From assembly GCA_014905825.1 (NCBI GenBank), contig JACGCN010000046.1:1-64000 (forward strand): a stretch of 64,000 nucleotides of DNA. Reading direction: 5' to 3'. Origin of the DNA: Lyophyllum atratum (lineage: Eukaryota; Basidiomycota; Agaricomycetes; Agaricales; Lyophyllaceae). This document shows, one piece after another, positions 31,693 to 44,000 of the stretch. The translations under genes and the position numbers were made by a program. The notes under the pieces are model-generated. The model made no database searches. It was not told where the DNA came from and was given only the letters and a program-made list of their open reading frames with translations. The first letter of the stretch is position 1. The number at the start of each line of letters is the position of its first letter.

Positions 31693-34160
31693 ATGCTGCC
31701 CCCACTTTCTCTGCTGGCCCTATGGCTGGCTTCGGCATCTTCATCTGTGCTTGCTGCGACCGCCGGCTCGTTCGCGGATGGAGGCAACACTCTAGTCAGC
31801 GCAATGATGGTGCGTAAATTGCCGTCTTGGATGATTTATGCTCACTGTTTCCGATTTCGTCTAGATGTTCTTGGGTAACACGGAAAAAGTATACATATTG
31901 GACAAGGCGGAAGGCAACGCCGTTCAGGTTAACGGTCACCCGGCATGGGGCTCTGTCTGGTGTGTGTGACATGCTGCTCTTTATGATATACAGTCTGAAT
32001 GTACGGCAGGGATATCGGCACACACCAGGCGACGGTCATGGACGTCCGGAGTAACACCTTCTGCTCGTCCGGTATGCATCTCCCGAACGGGTCGTACGTC
32101 ACGTTCGGCGGGAACAAAGCAATCGGTCGCGGCGAGAATCCATCCGACAGCGACGCATGGAACCCCGAATATCAGGACTTTGACGGCAGAAAAGCGATCC
32201 GCATCCTAAACCCCTGCACCTCGACCGACAATCTAAACTCGCCGGACTGCCAATGGTTCGATAACGTCGATGTTCTCTCCATGCAGAAGCAGCGGTGGTA
32301 CTCCTCCGCTGAAGCTTTGGCCGACGGGTCGGTGGTGCTGATTGGTGGGTTCGTGAATGGTGGGTATATCAACCGGAATTACCCCAACACTGACCCTCAG
32401 TTCGAGGGTGGTGCTGCCGAAAATACGTACGAGTTTTACCCTGCGAATGGGCGCGGAGTGCAGCCTGTTCAGTTCCTAATCAAGACATCGGGGCTTAACG
32501 CATACGCACACGCTTTCCTACTGAACTCTGGGAAGATGCTCGTCCAGGCCAACGTCTCCACGAGTTCGTCGTATCCTTTCCCATTGGCTCTTTGTTTCTT
32601 ATCGTACATTTTCTCGCAGTGATTTGGGACTACAACGCGAACGTGGAAACGCTCCTACCAGATATGCCTAGTAACGTCGTCCGTGTCTATCCTGCATCTG
32701 GTGCAGTCGCGATGCTCCCGCTTACACCCGCCAACAACTGGAATCCTACCCTTCTCTTCTGTGGCGGCTCCGATATGCCGGATGATGCATGGGGCAACTA
32801 TGCGAATCCCGCGATTGACACGTGGAAGTACCCAGCGTCGCGCGACTGCCAACGCCTCACGCCTGAGCCTGCAGATGGCTCCGCGCCTGCGTACGAAGCC
32901 GACGATGATATGCTCGAGGGCAGGACCATGGGACAGTTCATTCTACTCCCCGATGGGAAGATGCTCGTCATCAATGGGGGTCTGAACGGCACAGCAGGAT
33001 ACGCCCTAGCCACCGGGCAGACTGCCTTGGCTAGCGACATGCCGTTTGGAATGTCCCTGGCGTCTGGTCCCGTCGGCACTCCCGCGATTTACGACCCTAA
33101 TGCAGCGAAAGGCCATCGTTGGTCCAATGCTGGTCTCGGCACATCCGGCATCGCGCGGCTTTACCATTCGTCCGCCATGCTCCTTCCCGATGGCTCCGTC
33201 CTCGTCGCCGGCTCGAATCCCAATGTCGACATGAACACTTCCACCATCTTCCCTACAGAATACCGCGCCGAAATCTTTTACCCTCCTTACTTTGGCGCCA
33301 CTACACGCCCGACTCCCTCCGGAGTCCCCGCACACATCTCATACGGTGGGAACGCGTTTGATATCACCCTCCCCGGAAGTTCGTACTCTGGCTCGGCTAA
33401 CGCTGCTGCTGGCAATACCACCGTCGTTCTGTTGCGTGGTGGGTTCACCACGCATGCGATGAACATGGGCCAGCGATACCTACAACTCAATAATACATTC
33501 ACCGTCACTGACGACGGCACCATCACCCTGCACGTCGCGCAGGCTCCCAACCCAAACGTCTTCCAACCCGGCCCGGCACTGCTCTTCGTCACCACCAACG
33601 GCGTACCCTCAGTCGGGACCATGGTCATTGTGGGCAACGGCGTGGTGGGGCCGCAGCCCACCGCGCCAGCCTCGCTGCTCCCGGCGAGCGTGCTCCTCGA
33701 CACCGCGAAAGGCTCGGCATCCGGTACATCGACGACCCCCCAGGGCGGGCAGGGTAACGGTGCGACCGGACACACGGGGGCGATCGTAGGAGGTGTGGTC
33801 GGCGCGGTTGCCGTTATGGGTGTTCTGGGTGCGATCTTGGTCGCTCGCCGCCGCCGCGCCACCTCGTCGCAGAAAGCGACCTCGTACGCGATGACCGCGG
33901 GAGGGCAGGGTGTGGGTGTGGGTGTGGGTGCGGGGGGTATGCACGGTGGGATGAGGGGTTCTGACTCGAGTGCGGCTTTCGTTCCGTTACAGCATGATAA
34001 TTCGAGCGAGGCGTGGAATGGGAGTACGACCCATTTGACGGGGAGCAGCCCGTATTTGGATGACGCGGGGCCGAGAGGGATGAACGCTATGGATTATGAT
34101 ACGTACGCGGCGAATTCTCCAAGGATAATTTCGACGCAGGCGCAGGGTCGACTCTATTAG
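31693..34160 (+). CDS. Copper radical oxidase (glyoxal oxidase type, AA5_1), membrane-anchored
   Basis: A signal peptide (LSLLALWLASASSSVLA) leads into a seven-bladed kelch-like domain and a C-terminal Ig-like domain. The full copper and radical set is present: Cys in T-F-C-S-S-G-M and Tyr in Q-R-W-Y-S-S form the Cys-Tyr cofactor, Tyr-His in ARLYHSSAM, and His in F-T-T-H-A-M-N-M-G-Q-R-Y. Three introns (31810-31863, about 31961-32028, 32564-32619) splice in phase. Unlike classic secreted glyoxal oxidase, a Gly/Thr-rich linker leads to a transmembrane helix (AIVGGVVGAVAVMGVLGAILV) and a basic tail (ARRRRA), then ~100 disordered residues. No WSC domain is present. The enzyme oxidises simple aldehydes or alcohols and makes H2O2 for peroxidases; here it would act at the cell surface. 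No damage is seen. Confidence 0.93.
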
Positions 34161-34470
34161 GAGAGCTTTTGTAGGAATGTGCTTTTTCGTTCTTTTGGAA
34201 TGACGTGTAGTATAGTATGGAGTTGTTGAATGCTTTCATCCCCGTTTTTTTTTGGTGTGGACGTTACCACCACCACCTCCTTATATTCTTCCGGTGGCTC
34301 CTTACGAGGGCTCGAGGCTGGTTTGTGGCTCGGCTACTTAGACAGGCAGACAGCGCAATGTGAAGTATTGGACTTAGGCTTGAAGATCGACACACAATCA
34401 TGATGAAATCGCCGCTGGAAGCTACATCAAACCAATGATCTGCAGCCCACCTCAACACCGATATTTGTTC
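34161..34470. other. Intergenic region behind the oxidase gene
   Basis: It contains the oxidase 3' UTR with T-rich stretches. No gene is seen. Confidence 0.4.
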
Positions 34471-35260
34471 ATGCATAACATCTCAACTGCGTACCAACAT
34501 TTGTCAGCCGTCATGACCTCCAGCTCTCGGTTTACTCGACAGTGCGCGTCTGAATTCACACCGACATCGACTTGGACATCAAGGAGTTGCACGGAAACGC
34601 GAACGCCCTCCGACAATCTTCAAGTTCTTACGTCTGCCCACCTTTCCCATGGTCGGCCTGCCCCAACAATTCTCCAACACAAAAATATCATCCTCAGATC
34701 ACAACCGTCTATCCAGCATCCTCACACCCAACCCCAACATCTGACCCATTACCTGACCCTCCACATTGTCCATTGTCTATGGACACCATGACGTCTACCT
34801 CGAAACCATCCTCCAAGTCTTCGCGGACTCCGGTGCTTTGAACGAAGAGACAAGCCTCCATGCATCATGCTCTGCGCTTTCCGGATAGCATCAAGGCCAT
34901 GAAAGACAGAGCTCACCACCCTCGTCATGAATGGTATGCCCATCTGCTCTTTCCCAATGGGTCTCCTCACGCTCACACCTTCACTAAGGCACATCGCATA
35001 CACCGGATATTGCTGCATGAGCGCTTCGACTCCCCTATTCACCGCCACGACCATCCATCTCCACTCCAGCTTCCACGCATACATTCGCTGGTCATTCTAC
35101 CACACGTCGACCCCCTCATGCGCTACCTCTGCGCTACGTCTATCTCACATCCGCACCCTGCGCACACATCCCCGCCGCCTCCCTGACGCAAAGCTTGTCC
35201 AAACCCAACCACTCCTCCCATACCTTCGTCTCCGAGTCCTCATCACAGGGGCTTGATGCG
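34471..35260 (+). pseudogene. Probable relic of an LRR/F-box gene
   Basis: Across changing frames the plus strand reads like the repeat part of an F-box/LRR protein: L-T-T-L-V-M-N-G-M-P-I-C-S-F-P, then S-L-R-H-I-A-Y-T-G-Y and L-H-S-S-F-H-A-Y-I-R-W. In-frame stops interrupt it upstream. This rests on pattern alone and is uncertain. Confidence 0.35.
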
Positions 35261-36533
35261 CACCTCATCTCGAACTTGAGAGGGGCGCCGCTGGTGTGAA
35301 TCCGGGGGTCGTGAGCGGGTGGTATGGGCTCTGTAGGGCACTGGAGACGTCAGTGGGGGGCAGATGAGCATCATGTCACTGGGCATGCGCGGGTTCTGTG
35401 CCCTCGGAGGGACGGTACTTCGCGTGTCGCGTGTTCACCAATAAAGAGCGGGGAGCAGAGACGACGAAGAATGTGGAGGGGTAGATCGACTTCGCCTGGC
35501 GCAGAGCTCAAAGACAGGGATAGCTCTCATAGTGGGTCGGGGGTACGGAAGCTATCAAACGAGGAGAGACAGGCTTGAGTTAGGACAGGATGGGATGATG
35601 GGAACGCGGCCCGAGAGCGCGAAGGGTCATCTAGCCACGGTCGGGCGCGTACCTCTCAAGTCTGTCAATCGGCAACTTCGCGAATGAGACTACCGGTTCC
35701 TGCCCTAGTCGAGCACGAGTACGTACAACAATATCATCAGGACGTCAATCGCTTATCGACCACCCCAGGATAGGCTTTCGATCGTGACTGAGAGGAGACG
35801 AAAACTACGTGGTAGCTCAGCAAAACGTTCGGTATCTTGGGGAGATGCGAAAGCTGTGTCTCGAGAGTAGAGATAAAATGGAAACCGAGGTTTGAAGCCT
35901 CAGACGAGAATACAGCCAGTTTCACCTACCAGGGAATCCCGCCCTGGTTCACGGAGGAGTTTATCAGCGTCCCAGGCATCCTTGATGGTCATTGTGAAGG
36001 ATACTTCGTAGGAATCGCAGCATGCTGTCCAGGAGAGCGAATCAGATGCCAGGTTTCAGGAGATGGAAAGGACGCCTTGGATGGGCCAACGCCGCAGGAG
36101 TCGGTCTAGCGTCGCTCGAGGAGGGATAGACCGGAGGTCTGAAGCAACGAATCAGCCCTCACCCAGTGTTCCTCGATGTACCAAGAAGTGTGGACAAGAG
36201 TCCTCCGGCGCGCTCTTCGACTAGGGATGCCTCGGAAAGAAGCTGAGATATAAGCGTTGTGGGTCACGCAACTCCAGCCGCTCATTTCCTCTTTTCAGCT
36301 GCTTCAACATGCGGGGCGAACGGGGAAGCTAGCTGCGAAAGAAAGAATTGATTCAGATCAGAATCATGGCCCGTCCTGGAGTCGATCCCACGGGGAATAG
36401 TCTCAGGATATGTTTTCACGGACCTCCAGAACCGGCATCCGGTAGAAAAATACCCGAGATATTTGCAGCCGATTGGTCACCCACCACTTATAACTTGTAC
36501 CTCAACGATGATGGCGCCAATTTCCCATACAGA
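35261..36533. other. Region without a recognisable gene; thiolase promoter at its end
   Basis: A 90-codon plus-strand frame (35837-36109) has no known motif. An open frame beginning at 36348 runs into the thiolase gene but starts in non-coding-like sequence and is judged to be 5' UTR. Confidence 0.4.
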
Positions 36534-37960
36534 ATGTCTCTCCCCGCTCAATCCTCCTCCTCGTCAGCCAGGGCCCGTATCCTGGAGAAGCACGACGACG
36601 ACGTCGTCATCGTTTCCGCTGTCCGCACCGCCATCACGAAGGCCCGAAAGGGCGGGTTCAGGGATACGATGCCCGACCTGATGCTCTCGCACGTCCTCCG
36701 CGCTGCGTACACCCAGCCCGGGCTCGATCCCGCTCTCATCGAAGACATCTCTGTGGGCAACGTCCTCCCCGAACGCGGCGGCGCCAGCGCAGCCCGCATG
36801 GCCGCTCTCCACGCTGGCATTCCGGACACGACCTCCCTCAACACTGTGAATCGCCAGTGCTCCTCGGGCCTCACCAGCGTCAACCACATCGCGGCTCAAA
36901 TAAAGATTGGACAGATCGATATCGGTATCGGTGCGTCTCCCTCTCCCCTTCGCACAACAACTTTTACTAAAGCCCCATTCTCATCCAGGCGCCGGCGTCG
37001 AATCCATGACCCTCTCCTTCGGCAAGAAATACTCCGCCGACGAATTCTCCCCCGAAGTCCTCGAGAACCAACTCGCCAAGGACTGCCTCATCCCCATGGG
37101 CTTCACCTCCGAAAACGTCGCCACCGCCTACAACCTCTCCCGGCACGACCAAGACTCCTTCGCCGCCTCCTCCTTCCAAAAAGCCTCCGCCGCCCTCAAA
37201 GCCGGGAAATTCAAAGCAGAGATCCTCCCCGTCACCGCCAAGCTCATCGACCCCGTGACCAAGGCCGTGACGGAGGTGCTGGTGGACACGGACGACGGGA
37301 TCAGGGAGGGCGTGACGGTGGAGAGCCTGGGGAGGCTGAAGCCCGCGTTTGCGAAGGAGGGGTCGACGCATGCGGGGAATGCGAGCCAGGTGTCGGATGG
37401 GGCGGCGGCGGTGCTGCTGGCGAGGCGGAGCGTCGCGAGGAGGCTGGGGTTGCCGGTGTTGGGCAAGTTTGTGGCGGCGGCGACGGTGGGGGTGCCGCCG
37501 AAGATTATGGGTGTTGGGCCGGCGTATGCTATCCCTAAGGTGCGTTTGTCTGTCTTTCTTGGTGGACCGGTGCTGACGCAGGGACGCTCCAAAGGTGCTC
37601 GAGAAGACGGGCCTATCCATCTCCGATATCGACTTCTACGAGATCAACGAGGCGTTCGCCAGCCAGGCCCTATACAGCGTGCAGACGCTAGGGATCCCGA
37701 TGGAGAAGGTAAATGTGCATGGTGGGGCTATCGCTATCGGACATCCACTCGGCTGCAGTACGTTTTTCTCTCCTTCCCCCACTCCTCCTCCTCTCCTTCC
37801 CATTCCTCGGCTGACGAACCTGTTCTTTCCTCCAGCGGGCTCCCGACAAATTGCAACGGGCCTCAATATCGCTAAGCAGTATGGCGCGCGGGTGTTCGTC
37901 ACTAGTATGTGTATCGGAAGCGGGATGGGTATGGCTGCTGTGTTTGTTAGTGAGCAGTAG
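36534..37960 (+). CDS. 3-ketoacyl-CoA thiolase (acetyl-CoA acyltransferase)
   Basis: Four exons joined at ~36932/36989, ~37540/37593 and ~37759/37836 give a complete thiolase. Key parts are V-V-I-V-S-A-V-R-T-A, N-R-Q-C-S-S-G-L with the acyl-accepting Cys, the substrate loop G-A-G-V-E-S-M-T, N-A-S-Q-V-S-D-G-A-A-A-V, N-E-A-F-A-S-Q-A with the Asn, GGAIAIGHPLGC with the His, and C-I-G-S-G-M-G-M-A with the second catalytic Cys. It performs the last step of beta-oxidation, cleaving 3-ketoacyl-CoA with CoA to acetyl-CoA. The C-terminus (V-S-E-Q) is not a PTS1, and the first 25 residues (Ser-rich, then A-R-A-R-I-L-E-K-H-D-D-D) show no clear PTS2, so peroxisomal location is inferred only from the family. 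The start at 36534 is preferred over the in-frame Met at 36348. Confidence 0.93.
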
Positions 37961-38395
37961 GCTGGGTGTTGGGTGCGGGGGAGGGGGGTCGGACGTTGGG
38001 AACAGAAAAGGAATGGATTCGGAAATGAGTTGTACCTGATCTATCTCTACCACACGCTTACTATCGAGATCATACCCGTTACACTCTGGTCCGACCCCCG
38101 CCCCTTTCAAAGCAGGAGAAGTTCTAACGGGAGTATGGGAGACTTGTGGGAGACTCTCCACTAACCACTACGAGCCTCTACGGGAAACTTTCGATCGCGT
38201 GAAGAGATGGGCTCAATGCAGCTGGGAACGTTGCGGGGGTTTCCTCCGGTCACTGAGGTCGATCCTATGCGGCGTTCGTAGCTCCCTCCTTTTATCATTT
38301 ATGGCTATCAGACTTGATGTCCGCGCGCGTCTTGGATGAGGGGCTGCATGGTATGGCTCCGAACTTCTGTCTTGACTCTTCGGCTTGACATACAT
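37961..38395. other. Intergenic region behind the thiolase gene
   Basis: No gene is seen; 3' UTR of the thiolase gene. Confidence 0.4.
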
Positions 38396-38530
38396 ATCTG
38401 CTCATGGGCACCCTTCACCGTTTGTTCCAGCCATTCGTCACCGGAAGGTGTGTATCGACGTGCTCAAGCAGAAGCTTTGATTGCTGGTGTTAGCATAGCT
38501 ATCGACTGCGCGCTGCTGATTACGTAGCGT
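38396..38530 (-). pseudogene. Degenerate copy of the last exon of the AAA ATPase gene
   Basis: It matches 38611-38750 as a direct repeat (TTCACCGT...TTCCAG, AACGTGCT-like blocks, CAGAAGCTT, ATCGACTGCGCGCTG). On the minus strand it still reads A-Q-S-I-A, followed by K-A-S and a stop, where the real exon reads A-Q-S-I-A-L-D-R-K-S-K-L-L. It lies beyond the stop codon of the AAA gene and would not be translated. Confidence 0.65.
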
Positions 38531-38650
38531 TGATGAATTGTGATATGATGACTTGACATGTTGACAGGATGTATGGATCTGCTGTATGAAAACGAAAGTA
38601 TGCATTACGGCGCACGCTGCTGCTAGTGGTTCTCCTTCACCGTGTTCCAG

Positions 38651-39773
38651 TCATTTCATCACCGCAAGGACTGTATCAACGTGCTGAACCAGAAGCTTCG
38701 ATTTCCGGTCTAGAGCTATTGACTGCGCGCTGACTGCGTTTTTGATCTGTAATCGACGTTCAGGTATATGACCATGGTTGAGGGGAGTATAAACGACAGA
38801 CCTGACGACCGTTCATCTTGTACCCGGAAAGCCGGTCGAGATCCTCCTCGCTAATATCGTCTGGACTCTGTAAAGTCTTGTCAAAGTACGTCTTCCACAC
38901 GGCTTTCCGCGACTTGAAGTCCAAATCGGGGTATCTGATAGAGAAGTGGATTCGACCTTGAACCTCGGTCAATTGTACGGATCCGATAGCCATCAAGGAT
39001 AAAAATGTACTCTCGAAGGCAGGATCACATTGCTCAAGCATGTTGGTGGTCAATATCATGATACCCTGATAATACTCCAGCTGCCTTAGAAAAATAGAAA
39101 CGAGCGCAATCCTGTTAACATCCGCCGTGGTCCTCGCCTGCAGGAACACCTCCGCCTCGTCCAGCAGCAGCGCCCCATCCCGCATCTGCGCAAGCTCGAG
39201 AATCCGCTTGAGGCGTATATCCAGCCACTCGGGGTTCGTCCCCAGCTCTCCCGCGCTCACGACGTACAGGGGGCGGTGCGTGAGCTCCGCAGCGGCTTCC
39301 GCGGTGAGGGTCTTCCCGCACCCGGGCTTGCCGGAGAGCAGGCCGATGAGGCCCTTGCCTTTACCTGCCACGATGTCGTCGAAGAATGCGGCGCGCGCGG
39401 ACTGCTGCCGGATAAGTGCTTGAATGAGCTCTTTGTGCGTATCCTCGAGAACGATGTGGGAGTGGATAGTTGGTCGGAGATTCGAGGGCGCTGAAAAATA
39501 TGATGAGGAGGAGTTCGGTGGGGAACTCGTTGATAATAGATGTACGTCCCCGGTCGACCGCGTCAGGAGATCCTGTTTCTTCAGGGATGTCCATTGCAAC
39601 TGCGAGAAATAACTCCAGTAAATGGCTGATCGGTTGTCAGTTCGATGGTTGATAGATCGAAGCATACAGAGTCTCACCTTCGTGATCAGCACCTGGGATG
39701 CTCGTGTTGTATCTGCTGGAGTCGAGAAGTCAGAAGACATGGAATTGGACGACGAGAGAGTAGGGCCTTTCAT
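38651..39773 (-). CDS. AAA+ ATPase, short form of the fungal DUF7025-associated type
   Basis: The ATPase core has Walker A (S-G-K-P-G-C-G-K-T), RPLYVVSAGELGT, Walker B with D-G-A-L-L-L-D-E-A-E-V-F-L, sensor 1 (I-L-T-T-N) and an arginine-containing helix with R-I-H-F-S-I-R-Y-P-D-L. An intron inside F-E-S/R-I-H is read through as open frame, and the exon after M-N-G-R-Q lies at 38728-38651: I-K-N-A-V-S-A-Q-S-I-A to a stop. Such proteins normally have 600-800 residues with a large N-terminal region; here only ~30-60 residues precede the core, so this is a truncated member. The N-terminal exons (39773-39480) are uncertain, and an intron probably spans ~39540-39440. Its substrate is unknown. Confidence 0.75.
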
Positions 39774-41063
39774 ATGTTCAGACTAGGCGAGCTAAAAGAC
39801 AAAGAGAGTGGCTTGAGCTTGACCATCTATCTTATATCGCTTTGGCCAGACGGAGAAACAATGGGAGTGGCAAGTCGGTTTTGTAAGATAAATTCGCCTT
39901 AAAATGGGGCGCATCAAAATCGGGGATTGTTACTAGTGGACAGGAAACAGCGGTACGGGAGATTCCGGAGAATACGAGGGGAGATGTCTCTGGTGGCCAA
40001 TATCGCTCGAGCCACAAGGTGACAAGGAACGACGGGAGTACTACGTAGCCAAGTCCTGAACATATCAGATTTGACTTACAATGCCATCGCATAGTCAAGG
40101 TTATCTCGTCGCCGAAGAATCGAGAGAAAACTTGTAGTGCAAAGATACTCCTTGGGCCATTCTGGAGCTGGAGGTTTGTGCAAAAGCGAATGACGGCGAA
40201 TCCACGGTCCGGGAAAGTCCCGGGCAAGGATGGATAGGGATGGATGCGTTCTGAGTTTGAATTGCTTTCAACCAATTTCGCCCATCCACGATTTTGACGC
40301 AGCCACTGCCTACGCCGTTCACTGGAGCTATGGCACGTAGATCTTGTACGAACACCGACGAGTACGTGTCATTTTCGACTGCTCACTCTTCCTATGGCTG
40401 ATTTGAAGCGGTTTCAGCATGATCGGTACCCATTGACACCTATAATCTGCCAGGACGTGTTGAGTGCCACACTCTCCGGAACGCTTATACATTTCGCAGG
40501 AATCGGATGGACCAGGGCCGTGGAAGAGGAGTCTTATAGCGTCTTGGTATCAGGAGAGGGCACAGTTCACGTAAGTTACGTTCACAAAATGTTCACCAGA
40601 TCCATATTGAACATATCCTTAGCGTCATAGCCTTCTATGACGAGCGACTCTGCTTAATGCCGGTCCTCTGTCTTCGCTGTCGATGGAAGAAGCCTGTACG
40701 CACATGTCCTGACAGTAATTTTGTATACGGCCCGCCCATGTGACTAGAATTTACCCCATCGAAATTGAAATATCATTTCCACGCTGTCTTCTCCTTGGGC
40801 CTTCCGACGGCTAGCTCGACTTCGACTTCGTACGTCCTGATCATGGAGCACGGACTCTGCGCGTGGTGTGCGGCGGTAAGGGTATTTCGAAGGAGGAGCA
40901 GCATGATGCGTCGCCCACCTGACCTTCCCTCGAGCTCGTCATATTAAGCGGTCATCAGACGGTCGATGTTGCGCTGACTCGACGTTATTCCCGTCCCCAG
41001 ATCAACGTGCAGGATATTGACTGCCGGTATATCAACGACGTAAGACAACACACTTGTTGCAAG
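39774..41063. other. Region between the AAA ATPase and GH92 genes
   Basis: A minus-strand frame of 147 codons (39832-40275) and a plus-strand frame of 78 codons (40394-40630) have no recognisable motif. The lost N-terminal part of the AAA gene might have lain here, but no trace could be confirmed. The right end should hold the GH92 promoter. Confidence 0.4.
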
Positions 41064-44000
41064 ATGAGGCTCGAAGTCAACCAAGGGTTGTACCTTCTTG
41101 TCCCACTTCTCACCCAAGCCAGGCTCGTCATCGGGCAAAGTGTATCGTACGTCTCCGAGTCTCTCGTTCTCGTCGTGAAGTTAAGTTATCTACCTGCAGC
41201 GCCAGCGCGGGTACGTCCAATGAAGGCCCGCACGCATCATCTGCCCCTGGGGCACCGAACCCGGCAGCGACTATCGCTGATCCATCAAGTTTCGTACTAC
41301 CTTTCATCGGGACGACTAATGGAGGACATGTTTTTCCTGGTAAGTCATCGTCCTCCTTTCCTTTCCGCCCTCGTCCGGTCTCACCAAGTGCACTGCAGGC
41401 GCGACCCTTCCGCATGGTATGATAAAGGCGGGCATGGATACCGATTCACCTGGAAACGTACGTGAAGCCTTTCTTTACCAAAAAAGCATAACTAATCTGT
41501 CACCTGTGTCCAGCACGCTGGGTACGATGGCGACCCGCAGTTCAACGTTACGGGTTTCTCGCAATTACATGACAGTGGCACTGGTGGAGTTCGTTCCGCA
41601 TCCCATTTTCACGTTCTCCGTCAATACTGATGAATTGGCGCGGTCTTCAGTCTGTCCCCTTATCTAACTTCAAGATCTGGGCATTCGCGAGTTGCTCGAC
41701 TTTCGAGAAGTGCCCAACGTCGCTAGCGACACGCAAGGTGCTGAGGAAACTTTTACCGAACGGTTCGTCCCTCCACTTCCTCTGTGACCCAGTACATGTC
41801 TTAAATTGGTACCTCATAGGCTCGCCAGACGACTTTGCATCCCCAGGCTACTTCTCCACGAACCTTGTACTTCTTCCTACTTCATATAACGTACAGAATG
41901 TCGCTAATGAATGTCCACAGACGAACTCTATCCGTGTAGAGCTTACCGCGACGCGACGGACAGCCCTCCATCGCTATACCTTCCCCTCCGGCACGACCCA
42001 ACCCCGCATCATGGTTGATCTTACCAACGACGGGCAACGCAGTAGCACGGAGCCTGTCATGACCCTCGACCCAGAAACTGCGAAAGTCGAGGGTGGAGCG
42101 TCCTTTGCGGCTTCCTTCGGACCAGGTCAGTCTCGCCATCCGCTTCGATGGTGACTCTGGGGTGATGGTTTCTCGTGCAGGTCGCTACAAGGCTTTCACG
42201 TGCGTGACGTTCAAGGGCGACGGGTACGACTTGGGCAAGCCGTCAGAGTATGGCATATGGCAGGGTAACTTCCCTGTAAAGGGGACGACCAACATCCTGC
42301 AGGTTTACTTTGGTAGCCATCTCACCCTTCGTTCTCGAGCGCCAACTAACTCAGGCATTTCTAGGCTTCGTCAGCGAGATGGGCGCGATCTTCACGTTCC
42401 CCCCAGCACCTCGCGCAGGCAAGACGAGTATCCTTGTGCGCGTGGGGGCGTCGTTTATCTCGAGTCAACAAGCATGCGCCAATGCGGAGGAGGAGATCCC
42501 CGACTTCGGCTTCGAGAGAGTTAGGAAGGAGGCAAGGGCGCAGTGGAATGATGTTCTTGGCCGGATCCAGGTGGATACGCAGGGCGTGGACAAGGAGACC
42601 GTGCAGCTGTTCTACTCAAGCGTAAGTCCTTGCCGGTATCCGTCGTGCGAGATGGCTGACGCCGGGTTCCGGGTTGTTAGTTGTATAGGACACACATATC
42701 TCCAGCAGACTGTGAGCTTCGTTGGGGCTCTATCCTTCAACACGGGGTGCTCACCATGACTACGATGCACAGATACGGGCGAAAATCCTAAATGGAACTC
42801 GTCGGAGCCTTACTACGACTCCTTGTACTGCAATGTACGTTACTCACCTTTCGGTGGCCTCCCGTTGACTGACTCAGATTGATTCCGCCGAATAGTGGGA
42901 TACTTATCGCACCCTCTACCCGCTGATGTCGCTACACGATCCGGTGACGTTCGCTCGTATTGTACGAGGCATGGTCGATATCCAAAAGCACGAAGGTAAC
43001 ATTTGACCTCGACTGCGAGGGTTCTCGAAGTGAAGTGACCGCGTGACAGGATGGTTACCGGAATGCCGGGGTGCGACAGCGCAGCACTTTATCCAAGGAG
43101 GGAGTAGTACGTTCTGTTCCTTTCCTTTCCAGCCTTGGTACCAGCTACGACGCCTATCTCTGTAGATGCTGACCCCATCCTGGGCGAGTTCTTTGTGAAG
43201 TAAGTCCCTTGCCACGTTTAAGCACATCCAATCTTCTTACATCACTTGACGAAAGATTCCACGATCAGGCCGCCGCCCTTGGTGTCTCTGCCGAGGACCT
43301 CTACAACGCGCTCCTTGCTGACGCTGAGAATGAGCCGCCGAACTGGAATGTCCAAGGACGACAAGCGAATGCCTGGAAGCAATTCAGTAGGTTCACTTCC
43401 ATTCCATTGAGATGCTTGACTAACTGCCAAAAAGACTACATCCCGCAAGACATGTTCGCTCCAGGTGGTGCCAATACCAAGCAAGCCTCTCGGACTCTCG
43501 AAGTATGTTATTCTCGAACACTCGAAGGAATTCCCTAACTTTTGGACTACTAGCATGCTTTCAACGACTTCAGCATCGCCCAAGTCGCCAAGGTGCTAGG
43601 GAAAAGTGAAGATGCTCAGAAGGTAGTCCTTCAGCCCATCAATGATCTCCATTTCTGACGTACATCAATTTCAGTACAACAAACGCGCGGGCAACTTCGC
43701 TAACGTCTGGAACCCCAACATCACCGTTCCTGGCGGTCCTGGCGTGCTCGGCATGGTTCAGGTGAGCGTAACCCTGCTCTTGCTGTGGAAGGGTGTTGAT
43801 TACGATCCAGCCGCGTTTCATGAATGGGACCTTTAACTTCACAGACCCAAGGCATTGCAGTGTTCACGATCCGGAGGCGGCGACGTGTTTCTTGAATGCT
43901 GCCAGGCGAGACGGTTTCTACGAAAGTATGATCTTCGCCGTCCGGAAAGTAGGAAGATGGCTGACGCGGGTCCTATTCCTACAGGCTCACCGATCGTGGT

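Noticed and set aside
36364..36410. tRNA-like stretch (GAGTCGATCCCA)
   Set aside because: Only the T-arm-like part fits; no acceptor stem or anticodon arm could be paired around it.
36348..37538. Plus-strand open frame of 396 codons covering the thiolase start
   Set aside because: It reads through the first thiolase intron into a wrong, Arg-rich frame. The spliced thiolase explains the region fully.
39361..39594. Minus-strand frame with F-P-T-E-L-L-L-I-I-F-F-S, looking like an F-box
   Set aside because: It overlaps the N-terminal exons or intron of the AAA ATPase gene and lacks the second half of an F-box; probably chance in an intron.
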